Below, in pieces: positions 1-7,550 of a stretch of 64,000 bases of DNA. Positions within the stretch are counted from its first letter, which is position 1; each line of letters begins with the position of its first letter. Under the pieces are notes generated by a model. The model searched no databases, was not told the origin of the DNA, and saw only the letters and a list, made by a program, of their open reading frames with translations. The stretch is from Trichococcus pasteurii (GTDB lineage Bacteria > Bacillota > Bacilli > Lactobacillales > Aerococcaceae). Where the stretch lies: the NCBI RefSeq assembly GCF_900112935.1, contig NZ_FONM01000012.1, positions 1 through 64,000 of the forward strand, in the 5' to 3' direction. Made by a program: the position numbers and the translations under genes.

Positions 1-143
1 TAAGCGTGAAGCCCCCCTCAAGATGAGATTTCCCATCACTTTAAGTGAGTAAGACCCCTGAGAGATGATCAGGTAGATAGGTTGGGAGTGGAAGTACAGC
101 GATGTATGGAGCGGACCAATACTAATCGGTCGAGGACTTAACC
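1..143 (+). rRNA. 23S ribosomal RNA, 3' end (partial)
   Basis: The first bases are the conserved end of bacterial 23S rRNA: the helix around GATGAGATTTCCC, the segment AGGTAGATAGGTTGG, and the terminal ACCAATACTAATCGGTCGAG just before position 143. The gene starts upstream of the window. It is followed at short distance by 5S rRNA on the same strand, so this is the tail of an rRNA operon. The exact 3' end is approximate. Confidence 0.97.
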
Positions 144-237
144 AATTTTTAAAAAGAAGAAAACTCAAGCGGTGTTTTCGGGTTCCCTTTACTTTTGTAG
201 ATTCAGTTTTGAGAGAACAACGTTCTCTAATTAAAAA

Positions 238-353
238 TGTGCGGTGACGATGGCAAGAAGGTCACACCTGTTCCCATCTCGAACACAGAAGTTAAGCTTC
301 TTAGCGCCGATTGTAGTGAAGGGTTTCCCTTTGTGAGACTAGGACGTTGCCGC
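238..353 (+). rRNA. rrf: 5S ribosomal RNA
   Basis: About 116 bases with 5S landmarks: GTGCGGTGACGATGGC at the 5' side, the loop B/C segment CACACCTGTTCCCATC, then CGAACACAGAAGTTAAGC, and a 3' strand (GTTGCCGCGC) that closes helix I with the 5' end. It lies about 95 bases after the 23S end and is followed by a strong terminator. The small reading frame crossing it is not a gene. Ends are good to a few bases. Confidence 0.96.
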
Positions 354-360
354 GCAAACG

Positions 361-403
361 AAAAGCAAGCATGCAGGATATTCCTGATGCTTGCTTTTTT
401 TTG
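361..403 (+). terminator. rRNA operon terminator
   Basis: AAAGCAAGCAT and ATGCTTGCTTT form an 11-bp stem with a short loop, followed by a run of T. It sits directly after 5S rRNA and probably also stops the convergent CAP-domain gene on the other strand. Confidence 0.9.
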
Positions 404-424
404 TGCTTTTTCAGATTAAGCTGC

Positions 425-1036
425 CTATTGATTTTGCTTCCCAAACAGCTGTACGGCATACAGAAATTCCCCGTCATAATGGACGCCGATGCCCACCTCG
501 AGGAAATCGGGATGAACCATATTGGCGTAATGTCCTTCGCTTTCCACCCAACCATCGAACAAAAATTCGGCCATACCTTCTTCATCCTTGAAATAGGTCG
601 CCATTGCCAGGTTTTCACCGATCGTTTGATAAGGATACCAGTAAGCATCGGTCAGAACGATCGTGTAGAAATCGGTTCCGTCCGGACGAGCGTGCGAAAA
701 TGATGTCTGGGTTTCGATAGCCCGGTAATCGGCGGCCGCTTTAAGGGTTTCGTTCTTCGTGAGGGGAAGCAAGCCTTTCTCCAGACGAAGGTCATTCAGC
801 AAAACCATGATTTTATCTTCCACTAGCATATAGTCGATTTCTTCGGGTCTGGTGAAAGGCGCTACGAGCAGGTCAACGCCTTCTGGGCTTGTCAGCACTT
901 GGATTTTTTCGGCCAGATCCGTTTGGCCTGCATGCTCGAGAAATGGGAACTTTTCGTTAAAGGCGGTGCGGTTTACTCCGTATCCGACCAATAGTGCTGC
1001 TATGCCAGTGAATAGTAATCCTTTAATGAACCGCAT
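425..1036 (-). CDS. CAP-domain (SCP/PR1-like) exported protein
   Basis: A 203-residue protein with an N-terminal hydrophobic segment (about residues 4-20), which should anchor or export it, then a CAP domain over roughly residues 70-200. Visible CAP features are the helix with LNDLRLEKGLLPL, the FSHARPDG stretch, GENLAMA, and the C-terminal HYANMVHPDF and GIGVHYDG strands. Related Bacillus proteins (YkwD/YlbC type) are secreted and of unsettled function. An upstream GTG at 1045 is open, but its AGGGAG ribosome site would touch the codon; the same site lies 8 bases before ATG 1036, so 1036 is preferred. It converges on the rRNA terminator. Confidence 0.85.
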   Translation of the reverse strand: MRFIKGLLFTGIAALLVGYGVNRTAFNEKFPFLEHAGQTDLAEKIQVLTSPEGVDLLVAPFTRPEEIDYMLVEDKIMVLLNDLRLEKGLLPLTKNETLKAAADYRAIETQTSFSHARPDGTDFYTIVLTDAYWYPYQTIGENLAMATYFKDEEGMAEFLFDGWVESEGHYANMVHPDFLEVGIGVHYDGEFLYAVQLFGKQNQ

Positions 1037-1172
1037 CCGAACCACTCCCTTCTGATTTTCGGACGGCTTATCCCTGAGGAATTTCTTACAGAATTAAGCA
1101 TGTTTCCATTATAGTCAATTCCCCGTGCGATGTCCTGAAGAAAGTCCGGAATTCGTTTTTTGTCGGTTAATT

Positions 1173-1181
1173 TGCTAAAAT
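1173..1181 (+). promoter_or_regulatory. extended -10 promoter for the lipoprotein gene
   Basis: TGCTAAAAT is an extended -10 element (TGn plus TAAAAT) about 59 bases before the start codon. No good -35 is visible, as expected for an extended -10 promoter. Confidence 0.5.
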
Positions 1182-1239
1182 GGGGTTAACAATCGTAGGT
1201 TGGAAACCTGTTGTGCCGTTCGCTGAAGGGGGAATTCCC

Positions 1240-2100
1240 ATGAATAAAAAGTCAGGATTGCTGCTCGTTTTCTGTGTAGGTGTCTTTGCGGCATGCCAAA
1301 ACGAAACCGAAAGTTCAACCGTGGATTCTGTGGTGAGCGAAAAGTCATCTTCTGTTGCTGCCGAGGCTGAGGAAAGTGTGGCTAAAACAATCATCTTTTC
1401 AAGTGGCGTAAGAGACGGAATCACCCGCGGCGACAAGTATAATTATTTTGCGTTAAAAGGTACCGCTGAAGGTTATGATCAAGTGACGACCATCATCGAA
1501 GGAACGGCTGTCGACTACCGAGACACGAACAATGTGTGGGAATTCGACTACCCTTATCAAGGCCCCAGTATCAAAACGGAAATTACTTTCACGACTGATA
1601 CATCCGTCCTCTATGGCGACACAGGAATCGATTTGGATGATTTGGCTCCTGAAAGTTATGTAACAATAACTTTTTTGCCTAATGATAACCCAACGATAAC
1701 CCCGCCTGCTTTTACGGTCAATGAAGGCGAGGCGCAAAACTTTTTGAGCGAGGATTCCGGTATAAACGAACTGGTGACGGTGATGGAAATCCGGGAAATA
1801 GATGCGTTGGAGGCACTCAATCCGCTGGGTGAAAAACTGCTGGAAGTGGAAATACAATATGTCAATAATGGCAGCGTAGATACCTATATCGCACCCAACT
1901 ACTTTTCAGCGCTTGATGGCGAGGGGAAAACCCTGCCGCTGCGCTATACCCATTTTTGGTTAAATGCAGTTGCCCCCGGGGAATCATTCACAGACACGGT
2001 TTATTTTGACATCACCAGCGAAGGGCCGTACGCCATCCAATTTTTTGATGGGGCCTGGATCGACAGCGAAGAAGCAGGCGGTACGATCAATGATATCTAG
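1240..2100 (+). CDS. lipoprotein with DUF4352/DUF5067-like domain
   Basis: A 286-residue protein with a type II signal peptide: MNKK, a hydrophobic core, and the lipobox FAAC with the lipidated cysteine at residue 19. A Ser/Glu/Ala-rich linker (about 23-50) follows. The body is predicted beta-rich; the last 100 residues (LEVEIQYVNNG, a VAPGESFTDTVYFDI strand) resemble the immunoglobulin-like DUF4352/DUF5067 lipoproteins common in Firmicutes. Function is unknown; it should sit on the outer membrane face. The start was set at 1240 because GAAGGGGGA precedes it at the right distance; the 20 residues encoded upstream have no signal character. It stands alone, with terminators on both sides. Confidence 0.75.
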   Translation: MNKKSGLLLVFCVGVFAACQNETESSTVDSVVSEKSSSVAAEAEESVAKTIIFSSGVRDGITRGDKYNYFALKGTAEGYDQVTTIIEGTAVDYRDTNNVWEFDYPYQGPSIKTEITFTTDTSVLYGDTGIDLDDLAPESYVTITFLPNDNPTITPPAFTVNEGEAQNFLSEDSGINELVTVMEIREIDALEALNPLGEKLLEVEIQYVNNGSVDTYIAPNYFSALDGEGKTLPLRYTHFWLNAVAPGESFTDTVYFDITSEGPYAIQFFDGAWIDSEEAGGTINDI

Positions 2101-2162
2101 CTGACTGCGGGATATCGAACACGTGCAAGAAGGTGTTCCCAACTGAATAGTGCATAAAAGGA

Positions 2163-2198
2163 AACAGCCTTGTGCAGCGAAAGCTGTACAGGGCTGTT
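2163..2198. terminator. bidirectional terminator between convergent genes
   Basis: AACAGCC...GCAGC and GCTGT...GGCTGTT form a long stem around a GAAA loop with T-rich flanks on both strands. It separates the lipoprotein gene from the convergent universal stress gene. Confidence 0.75.
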
Positions 2199-2241
2199 CT
2201 TACGTTTTCTGAGGTACGGCTGCAAAAATTGTGCGCTACTT

Positions 2242-2676
2242 TTAGGTACGGACAACCAAAACATCACACGGTGCATGACGGACCACATAGTTAGAGACCG
2301 ATCCAACAAAAGCCCTGGTGATCGCACCTTTGCCGGTCGCTCCGATGACGATAAGATCGATGTTGTATTCTTTTGGAAATGCTTCAGCGATCAATGTCAT
2401 TGGGTTGCCGTTGGTTACAGACTTCTTGATTTCAATCCCTTCATTTGTGGCGAATGTCATCATTTCATCGAGGAATTCATATTCCATGTCCTTGTATGCT
2501 TCCGTCAATCTGGATTCATATTCAGGGCTAAGCGGAACATTGCGTGTGTCCTTGACGTAGACTAGATGTAACGCGGCGTTATTGCGTTTGGCAATGGCAA
2601 CAGCTTTTTTGAACGAATCTTCTGACTGACCTGAACCGTCAACGGGAACCAAAATATTTTTGTATTCTGCTAACAT
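2242..2676 (-). CDS. universal stress protein, UspA family
   Basis: A 144-residue single-domain Usp protein. It starts with YKNILVPVDGS, the first strand and Asp of the nucleotide-binding fold, and ends with DLIVIGATGKGAITRAFVGS, the G-2x-G-9x-G(S/T) ATP-binding motif, so it belongs to the ATP-binding (UspFG-like) class. Members are small cytoplasmic dimers that help cells through starvation and stress; the exact role here is unknown. An AGGAGCGGGT ribosome site lies just before ATG 2676. It is divergent from the thioesterase gene, with a palindrome between them. Confidence 0.93.
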   Translation of the reverse strand: MLAEYKNILVPVDGSGQSEDSFKKAVAIAKRNNAALHLVYVKDTRNVPLSPEYESRLTEAYKDMEYEFLDEMMTFATNEGIEIKKSVTNGNPMTLIAEAFPKEYNIDLIVIGATGKGAITRAFVGSVSNYVVRHAPCDVLVVRT

Positions 2677-2772
2677 TTCTACCCGCTCCTTTTTGATTTT
2701 GTTCAGAAAACGCTTCCTAAGTTAATTTTACAACAACACTGTTTGAAAGGAAAGCGGGGCACACGGGAAAAA

Positions 2773-2789
2773 CATGTGTAAAACACATG
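2773..2789. repeat. 17-bp palindrome, possible operator
   Basis: CATGTGT-AAA-ACACATG is a perfect inverted repeat (7-bp arms, 3-bp spacer) in the roughly 200-bp region between the divergent usp and thioesterase genes. The TGTGT/ACACA arms recall Crp/Fnr-type half sites, but no regulator is encoded nearby. Function is inferred from symmetry and position only. Confidence 0.4.
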
Positions 2790-2843
2790 AAAAGTACGAG
2801 AATTGTTTGGTTGGCAGAACTATTAAAAATAAATGAAGCATGC

Positions 2844-2849
2844 TAAAAT
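2844..2849 (+). promoter_or_regulatory. -10 of the thioesterase promoter
   Basis: TGCTAAAAT (extended -10, TAAAAT at these coordinates) lies 33 bases before the preferred start codon; no clear -35 is seen. Confidence 0.45.
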
Positions 2850-2882
2850 GAGTTTACGAAAAAGAAAGGGATGAAGATTGAT

Positions 2883-3422
2883 ATGACGGAAGCGAACCAA
2901 GAGCGGGAGATCAGATATTGCAGGCAGACGAAGGTGATCCAGACTCACCATGTTTTTCCTTTCGATTCAAATTACCACGGTACTTTGTTCGGCGGGAAGC
3001 TGATGAGCATGATCGATGATTGTGCGGCAATTTCTGGAGAACGTTTCGGTCGTACGACCAATGTGACTGCATCGGTGGACACATTGAACTTCATCAAGCC
3101 GCTTCCGACCGGGCATTCGGTCTGCATCGATACGTTTGTTTCCGGAGCGGGGAAAACGTCCATGGAAATCTTCACAAAAGTTACCGGAGAAAATCTTCGG
3201 ACGGGTGAACGGTACTTGGCGGCGACCTGCTTTTTGACCTTTGTGGCGCTTCCTGATGAGAATGGGCAAAAGGTGTCTCTTCCGAAAATCGTTCCGGAAA
3301 CGGTCGAGGAAAAATTCATCAACAGCGGATATGAAGAAAGACGGCAAAAACGTAGAGCTGATCTGGACTACCAAAAACAGCTGCATGAACATCTCACGAC
3401 TGAAATACCTTGGGCGGATTAG
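2883..3422 (+). CDS. acyl-CoA thioesterase, hotdog fold (YciA/YkhA type)
   Basis: A 179-residue single hotdog domain hydrolysing acyl-CoA to fatty acid and CoA in the cytoplasm. The family pattern is clear: the motif FDSNYHGTLFGGKLMSMID, with the acidic residue on the hotdog helix, then VTASVDTLNFIKPL and a C-terminal ATCFLTFVAL strand followed by a charged helical tail. Two in-frame ATGs exist; the one at 2871 has its GGG ribosome site directly abutting it, so 2883, 12 bases downstream of AAAGGG, is preferred with modest confidence. Substrate chain length cannot be read from the sequence. A malic/malolactic enzyme follows after 89 bases. Confidence 0.88.
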   Translation: MTEANQEREIRYCRQTKVIQTHHVFPFDSNYHGTLFGGKLMSMIDDCAAISGERFGRTTNVTASVDTLNFIKPLPTGHSVCIDTFVSGAGKTSMEIFTKVTGENLRTGERYLAATCFLTFVALPDENGQKVSLPKIVPETVEEKFINSGYEERRQKRRADLDYQKQLHEHLTTEIPWAD

Positions 3423-3511
3423 CGTTTGCAGGCAATAATGCCGCAGCAAGTCTTGGTTTGAACAGCATTGAAAACAATTATATACAAATGATGGAGCAGG
3501 AGTGTGTCAAC

Positions 3512-5143
3512 GTGTCGAAAACTAACGGAAAAGATTTATTGGGTCATCCATTTTTGAATAAAGGGACCGCATTCACTTTGGAAGAACGGGCAACATTAGG
3601 ACTGGAAGGCTTATTGCCGACCGCAGTCCGTACGTTGGAGGAACAGGGGGAGATTGTCTATGCGCAACTGGGCCAACTGACTGATGCCTATTCCAAACAG
3701 AAGCATCTGATGAATATCTACGCCCAGAATCGCGTACTTTTTTACCATGTCATCGGGAAACACGTTACGGAGTTGTTGCCGGTCATCTATACGCCGACCA
3801 TCGCCGACACAGTCATGAATTATTCGCGGGATTACCAGATTCCTCAGGATGCGGTCTACTTGGATGTGAATCGTCCGGAAGCTATCCGCACCGCTTTGCT
3901 GAACGGCAGCAAAGGTATGGATGAAGAAATCAAAATGATGGTCATCACAGATGGCGAAGGTGTACTTGGCATCGGCGATTGGGGCATCCAAGGCATCGCG
4001 ATTTCAATCGGAAAACTGGCCGTCTACACCGTCGCTTCGGGATTGAATCCGCAACAGGTGTTGCCGATTGTGATCGATGCGGGCACAAACAACGAAGAAC
4101 TGTTGGAAGATCCGTTCTATCTCGGCAACAAGCACAAGCGGGTGACCGGAGAGGCCTATTACCCATTCATCGAAAAGTTCGTTGAAGAGGCGTCTGCGCT
4201 GTTCCCGGATGTCCTGTTCCACTGGGAAGATTTTGGCCGCGACAACGCCGCCAATATACTGGAGCAGTACCGCGATAAGATCTGTACGTTCAATGATGAT
4301 ATCCAAGGGACCGGCGTGATGATGTCGGCTGCGATGGATTCGGTGGTCAGAATCACCGATAAGCCGATCAAGGAACACAAAATCCTTGTTTTCGGTGGCG
4401 GGACTGCCGGTGTCGGCGTTTCTGACCAAATTCTCATGGAGATGTTGTTGCAAGGGGCCGACAGTGAGGAGGCCCGCCAACAGTTTTACATTGTCGACCG
4501 CTATGGTCTGGTCACTGATGACATGGCAGATCTTACGCCGGGTCAGCAAAAATATGCGCGCGCTGCGGATGAATTCTCCAAAAAGCTGACCGATTTGGCT
4601 GAAATCATCGATGCGGTCAAACCGACCGTGCTGATCGGGACATCAGGCCAAGCCGGTGCCTTTACGCAAGCGGTCGTCGAAAAGATGGCAGCATACAATG
4701 AACGTCCGGCCATCATGCCGATCTCGAATCCGACCAGATTATGCGAAGCAAAGGCTTCGGATGTCATTGCTTGGTCCGAGGGGAGAGCGTTGGTCGTTAC
4801 CGGCAGCCCATCCGATCCGATCGCATACAATGGCGTGGACTATAAAATCGGCCAGGCGAACAATGCCTTATTGTACCCAGGTTTAGGCTTCGGGATCGTC
4901 ATCGCAAAAGCCAAGACAGTGACGGACAGAATGCTGTCTGCTGCCGCGCACGGCATCACTTCCCTACAGAACTTGGAGGAAGCGGGAGCAGCGATTTTGC
5001 CGCCGGTTTCCCAGTTGCGCGAAGCCTCGAAATTGGTTGCGGCAGCCGTCATCCAAGCAGCTATCGAAGACGGCGTAAATGGTGTTGAAATAACTGACCC
5101 GATGGAAGCTGTCGAAGCTGCCATCTGGAAAGCGGAATATTAG
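3512..5143 (+). CDS. NAD-dependent malic enzyme / malolactic enzyme family
   Basis: A 543-residue protein of the malic enzyme family acting on L-malate with NAD and Mn2+. Seen: LLPVIYTPT with the catalytic Tyr, ITDGEGVLGIGDWG, ISIGKLAVYT with the catalytic Lys, VIDAGTNN, WEDFGRDNA and TFNDDIQGTG with the metal-binding acids, and the NAD loop VFGGGTAGVG. Length and the N-terminal LGHPFLNKGTAFT are close to lactic malolactic enzymes (about 540 residues), which make lactate directly, but oxidative malic enzyme (pyruvate) shares all these motifs, so the two cannot be separated by eye. The GTG at 3512 is chosen because GCAGGAG lies 9 bases upstream; the open frame further upstream overlaps the thioesterase gene. 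Fumarase follows, suggesting a shared malate-fumarate role. No malate permease is adjacent. Confidence 0.9.
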   Translation: MSKTNGKDLLGHPFLNKGTAFTLEERATLGLEGLLPTAVRTLEEQGEIVYAQLGQLTDAYSKQKHLMNIYAQNRVLFYHVIGKHVTELLPVIYTPTIADTVMNYSRDYQIPQDAVYLDVNRPEAIRTALLNGSKGMDEEIKMMVITDGEGVLGIGDWGIQGIAISIGKLAVYTVASGLNPQQVLPIVIDAGTNNEELLEDPFYLGNKHKRVTGEAYYPFIEKFVEEASALFPDVLFHWEDFGRDNAANILEQYRDKICTFNDDIQGTGVMMSAAMDSVVRITDKPIKEHKILVFGGGTAGVGVSDQILMEMLLQGADSEEARQQFYIVDRYGLVTDDMADLTPGQQKYARAADEFSKKLTDLAEIIDAVKPTVLIGTSGQAGAFTQAVVEKMAAYNERPAIMPISNPTRLCEAKASDVIAWSEGRALVVTGSPSDPIAYNGVDYKIGQANNALLYPGLGFGIVIAKAKTVTDRMLSAAAHGITSLQNLEEAGAAILPPVSQLREASKLVAAAVIQAAIEDGVNGVEITDPMEAVEAAIWKAEY

Positions 5144-5194
5144 GACAAAAAGCACATCCAAAAACGGAAGAACCGACAGGAAGGAACGGGATGA

Positions 5195-6556
5195 ATGGAA
5201 TATCGGATTGAACATGACTCATTAGGGGAAGTAAAAGTAGCAGCGGATAAATTATGGGGTGCACAGACGCAGCGCAGCCTGGAAAACTTCAAAATCGGAA
5301 TCGAAAAGATTCCGATGGAAGTCATCTATGCATTGGTCGAAATCAAGCGGGCTGCCGCAGAGTCAAACCATGAAGTCGGTTTGTTGGACGAAACAGTGGC
5401 AAAAGGGATCCTGCTGGCTGCTGATGAAGTGCTTGAAGGCAAGTGGGACGATCAATTTCCTTTGTCCGTATGGCAGACCGGAAGCGGCACGCAATCCAAT
5501 ATGAATGTGAACGAAGTGCTGGCGAACCGAGGCAACCAGCTAGTTGACGGCTGCATCCACCCAAACGACCACGTGAACAAAGGACAGAGCTCCAATGATA
5601 CATTCCCGGCTGCTATGCACATCGCCGGCGTGCTGTACATAAAAAATAAACTGTACCCGGCGATTGAGCAGTTGATCGGCACGCTGACTCGTTTGGAGCA
5701 GGAAAATGCAGCGATCGTCAAATTGGGGCGTACCCATCTGCAGGATGCGACGCCATTGACATTAGGCCAGGAAATCAGCGCATGGCGCGTCATGCTTGAA
5801 GAAACCATGTCCATGATCGAGGACTCCTTGAAATACATGCGCCAAGTAGCCTTAGGCGGCACAGCGGTCGGAACGGGGTTGAACGCGGATCCGATCTTCA
5901 TCCAAAAAACGATCGAAAAGGTTGCGGAGCGCACGGGCGAGGCATTCGTTGGAGCAGAGAACAAATTCCATGCGCTGACCAGCAAGGATGCTTTTGTGCA
6001 TACGCATGGGGCGGTTAAAGCGTTGGCGGCCAATTTCTACAAGATCGCAAATGATGTCCGTTGGCTGGCGAGCGGCCCGAGAAGCGGCATCGGCGAAATC
6101 AGCATCCCGATGAATGAGCCGGGAAGTTCGATCATGCCCGGAAAAGTCAATCCTACCCAATCCGAAGCGGTAACGATGGCCTGCATCCAAGTGATGGGCA
6201 ACGACAGCGCCATCGGCTTTGCGGCTTCGCAAGGTTCGTTCCAGCTGAATACTTATATGCCGCTCATCGTGAACAGCTTCATGCAGTCTGTCCGCCTGCT
6301 TGCGGATGCACTGATCAGTTTTGATGAAAACTGCGCGAGCGGAATCAAGGCGGAACAGGATAAAATCAACCATAACTTGACCAATTCCTTGATGCTGGTG
6401 ACTGCTTTGAACCCGTACATCGGTTATGAGAAAGCAGCCAAGATCGCTCAGAAGGCTTTTGTGGACGGCACTTCCTTGAAAGAGGCGGCTGTCGCGATGG
6501 GGCATGTCACTGCTGAAGAGTTCGATCAGTACGTGGATCCGATGAAGATGGTTTAA
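5195..6556 (+). CDS. fumC: fumarate hydratase class II
   Basis: A 453-residue class II fumarase interconverting fumarate and L-malate without an iron-sulfur cluster. Seen: KLWGAQTQRSL at the N-terminus, WQTGSGTQSNMNVNEV, the HPNDHVNKGQSSNDTFP block, the GRTHLQDATPLTLGQE block, and the signature GSSIMPGKVNPTQ of the fumarase/aspartase superfamily near residue 310. This block set is typical of fumarase rather than aspartase. A GGAAGGAACGGG ribosome site precedes ATG 5195; an out-of-frame ATG four bases earlier ends after six codons. It lies 51 bases after the malic/malolactic gene, likely one transcript, and a terminator follows. Confidence 0.96.
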   Translation: MEYRIEHDSLGEVKVAADKLWGAQTQRSLENFKIGIEKIPMEVIYALVEIKRAAAESNHEVGLLDETVAKGILLAADEVLEGKWDDQFPLSVWQTGSGTQSNMNVNEVLANRGNQLVDGCIHPNDHVNKGQSSNDTFPAAMHIAGVLYIKNKLYPAIEQLIGTLTRLEQENAAIVKLGRTHLQDATPLTLGQEISAWRVMLEETMSMIEDSLKYMRQVALGGTAVGTGLNADPIFIQKTIEKVAERTGEAFVGAENKFHALTSKDAFVHTHGAVKALAANFYKIANDVRWLASGPRSGIGEISIPMNEPGSSIMPGKVNPTQSEAVTMACIQVMGNDSAIGFAASQGSFQLNTYMPLIVNSFMQSVRLLADALISFDENCASGIKAEQDKINHNLTNSLMLVTALNPYIGYEKAAKIAQKAFVDGTSLKEAAVAMGHVTAEEFDQYVDPMKMV

Positions 6557-6571
6557 TTTTTTCGGCGAAGT

Positions 6572-6608
6572 GCGGATCGGCAGGCAAGTCCAGTCGATCC
6601 GCTTTTGT
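6572..6608 (+). terminator. terminator after fumC
   Basis: GCGGATCG and CGATCCGC form a perfect 8-bp stem with a 13-base loop, followed by TTTTGTTGT. Confidence 0.75.
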
Positions 6609-6651
6609 TGTCTATTGTTTTGAAACAGGTCAAACACAGGAGGCCCTAAAT

Positions 6652-7206
6652 ATGGATATAACCTTAGAATTGATGAAGCACAGCACCCTGGAAGGTGATC
6701 GGATTTTTTTGCGTCCAGTCGGGTTGGCGGATGCTCCGGATATGTTCGAGTATGCTTCCGATGAGGAAACGACCCGGTTTGTCTTCGAAACGCATCGTGA
6801 TCGGGCGATGACGGAAGAGGCCATCGCGAATTACTTTCTGGCGGCGCCGGCAGGAAAGTATGCAATTGTAGTGCAGGACACAAAAAAGATGATCGGAACG
6901 ATCGATATCCGTCCGAATGCGACTGACCGTATCGCAGAAATCGGCTATACCTTAAACAAGGCTTACCGCGGGAACGGCTATATGACGGAAGCAGGCAAGC
7001 TCATCACAGCGCTGGCTTTTGAAGTTTTGAAACTGGAAAAAGTCTTTGCGATGCATGACATGCTTAACCCGGCTTCCGGAGAAGTGATGAAGCGGATCGG
7101 AATGCATCCGGAAGGCGTATTACGCAGACATAAAGTCTTCAAAGGGCGCAGCTGCGATATGGCTTATTACGGAATTTTGAAGGATGAGTATTTTCAGCAA
7201 GCATGA
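6652..7206 (+). CDS. GNAT N-acetyltransferase, RimJ/RimL-like
   Basis: A 184-residue single GNAT domain using acetyl-CoA. It begins with a typical RimL-type entry (LEGDRIFLRPVGLADAPDMFEY), has a central IGYTLNKAYRGNGYMTEAGK, the acetyl-CoA pyrophosphate-binding loop in the R/Q-x-x-G-x-G/A form, and ends with the LNPASGEVMKRIGMHPEGVLR segment seen in ribosomal-protein and small-molecule acetyltransferases. The substrate cannot be inferred. CAGGAGG lies 8-9 bases before ATG 6652. It sits between the fumC terminator and the proS leader and looks monocistronic. Confidence 0.87.
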   Translation: MDITLELMKHSTLEGDRIFLRPVGLADAPDMFEYASDEETTRFVFETHRDRAMTEEAIANYFLAAPAGKYAIVVQDTKKMIGTIDIRPNATDRIAEIGYTLNKAYRGNGYMTEAGKLITALAFEVLKLEKVFAMHDMLNPASGEVMKRIGMHPEGVLRRHKVFKGRSCDMAYYGILKDEYFQQA

Positions 7207-7229
7207 GAAGACTGAACCGTAAAAAAGCA

Positions 7230-7258
7230 TTGCTATTTCGGAGTTTTTTTCATACAAT
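7230..7258 (+). promoter_or_regulatory. sigma-A promoter of the proS T-box transcript
   Basis: TTGCTA (7230-7235), a 17-base spacer, then TACAAT (7253-7258). Transcription would begin about 30-40 bases before stem I of the T-box leader. Confidence 0.7.
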
Positions 7259-7296
7259 AGGTAGTGATTGAGCGTAAGGAACAGTAGATGGATGAT

Positions 7297-7508
7297 GGGC
7301 AAAGAGAGTCTTTCCTAGGCTGGAAGAGGGACCCCCACTGATCCGTTGAACCTACCTGACAGTTTGCCATAGAAATATGGCCGGTTTTCTGCCGTTACCA
7401 GATGTTGAGTTGGGCTTTCGCAAATAATGAAGGCCAATGAAGGTGGTACCGCGGAAATACATCAGGAAAGTATATTTCGTCCTTGTTAAGGATGGATTAT
7501 GCTTATTT
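7297..7508 (+). promoter_or_regulatory. T-box riboswitch (proline) of proS
   Basis: Seen: the stem I base GGCAAA (7298-7303) pairs with TTTGCC (7363-7368); the GA-motif region AAAGAGAG follows the 5' strand. The 3' side of stem I has GAA-CCT-A, with CCT at 7351-7353 as the specifier, a proline codon. The T-box proper ATGAAGGTGGTACCGCGG (7438-7455) carries the NCCA-binding bulge, and a terminator hairpin (TCGTCCTT / AAGGATGGA) with a T-run ends near 7508. Known of the family: uncharged tRNA-Pro stabilises the antiterminator and permits transcription of proS. The specifier agrees with the downstream gene. Confidence 0.93.
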
Positions 7509-7550
7509 TTTTGCAATCAAATAAAAATATTAAAAATCAGGAGGAAAAAC

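Noticed and set aside
237-648. Small reading frames over the 5S rRNA and its terminator on both strands
   Set aside because: They overlap a clear 5S rRNA and terminator and lack ribosome sites.
5852-6883. A 343-codon minus-strand frame opposite fumC
   Set aside because: It crosses fumC, its terminator and the start of the GNAT gene, has an Arg/His/Ser-rich composition typical of antisense shadows, and no ribosome site.
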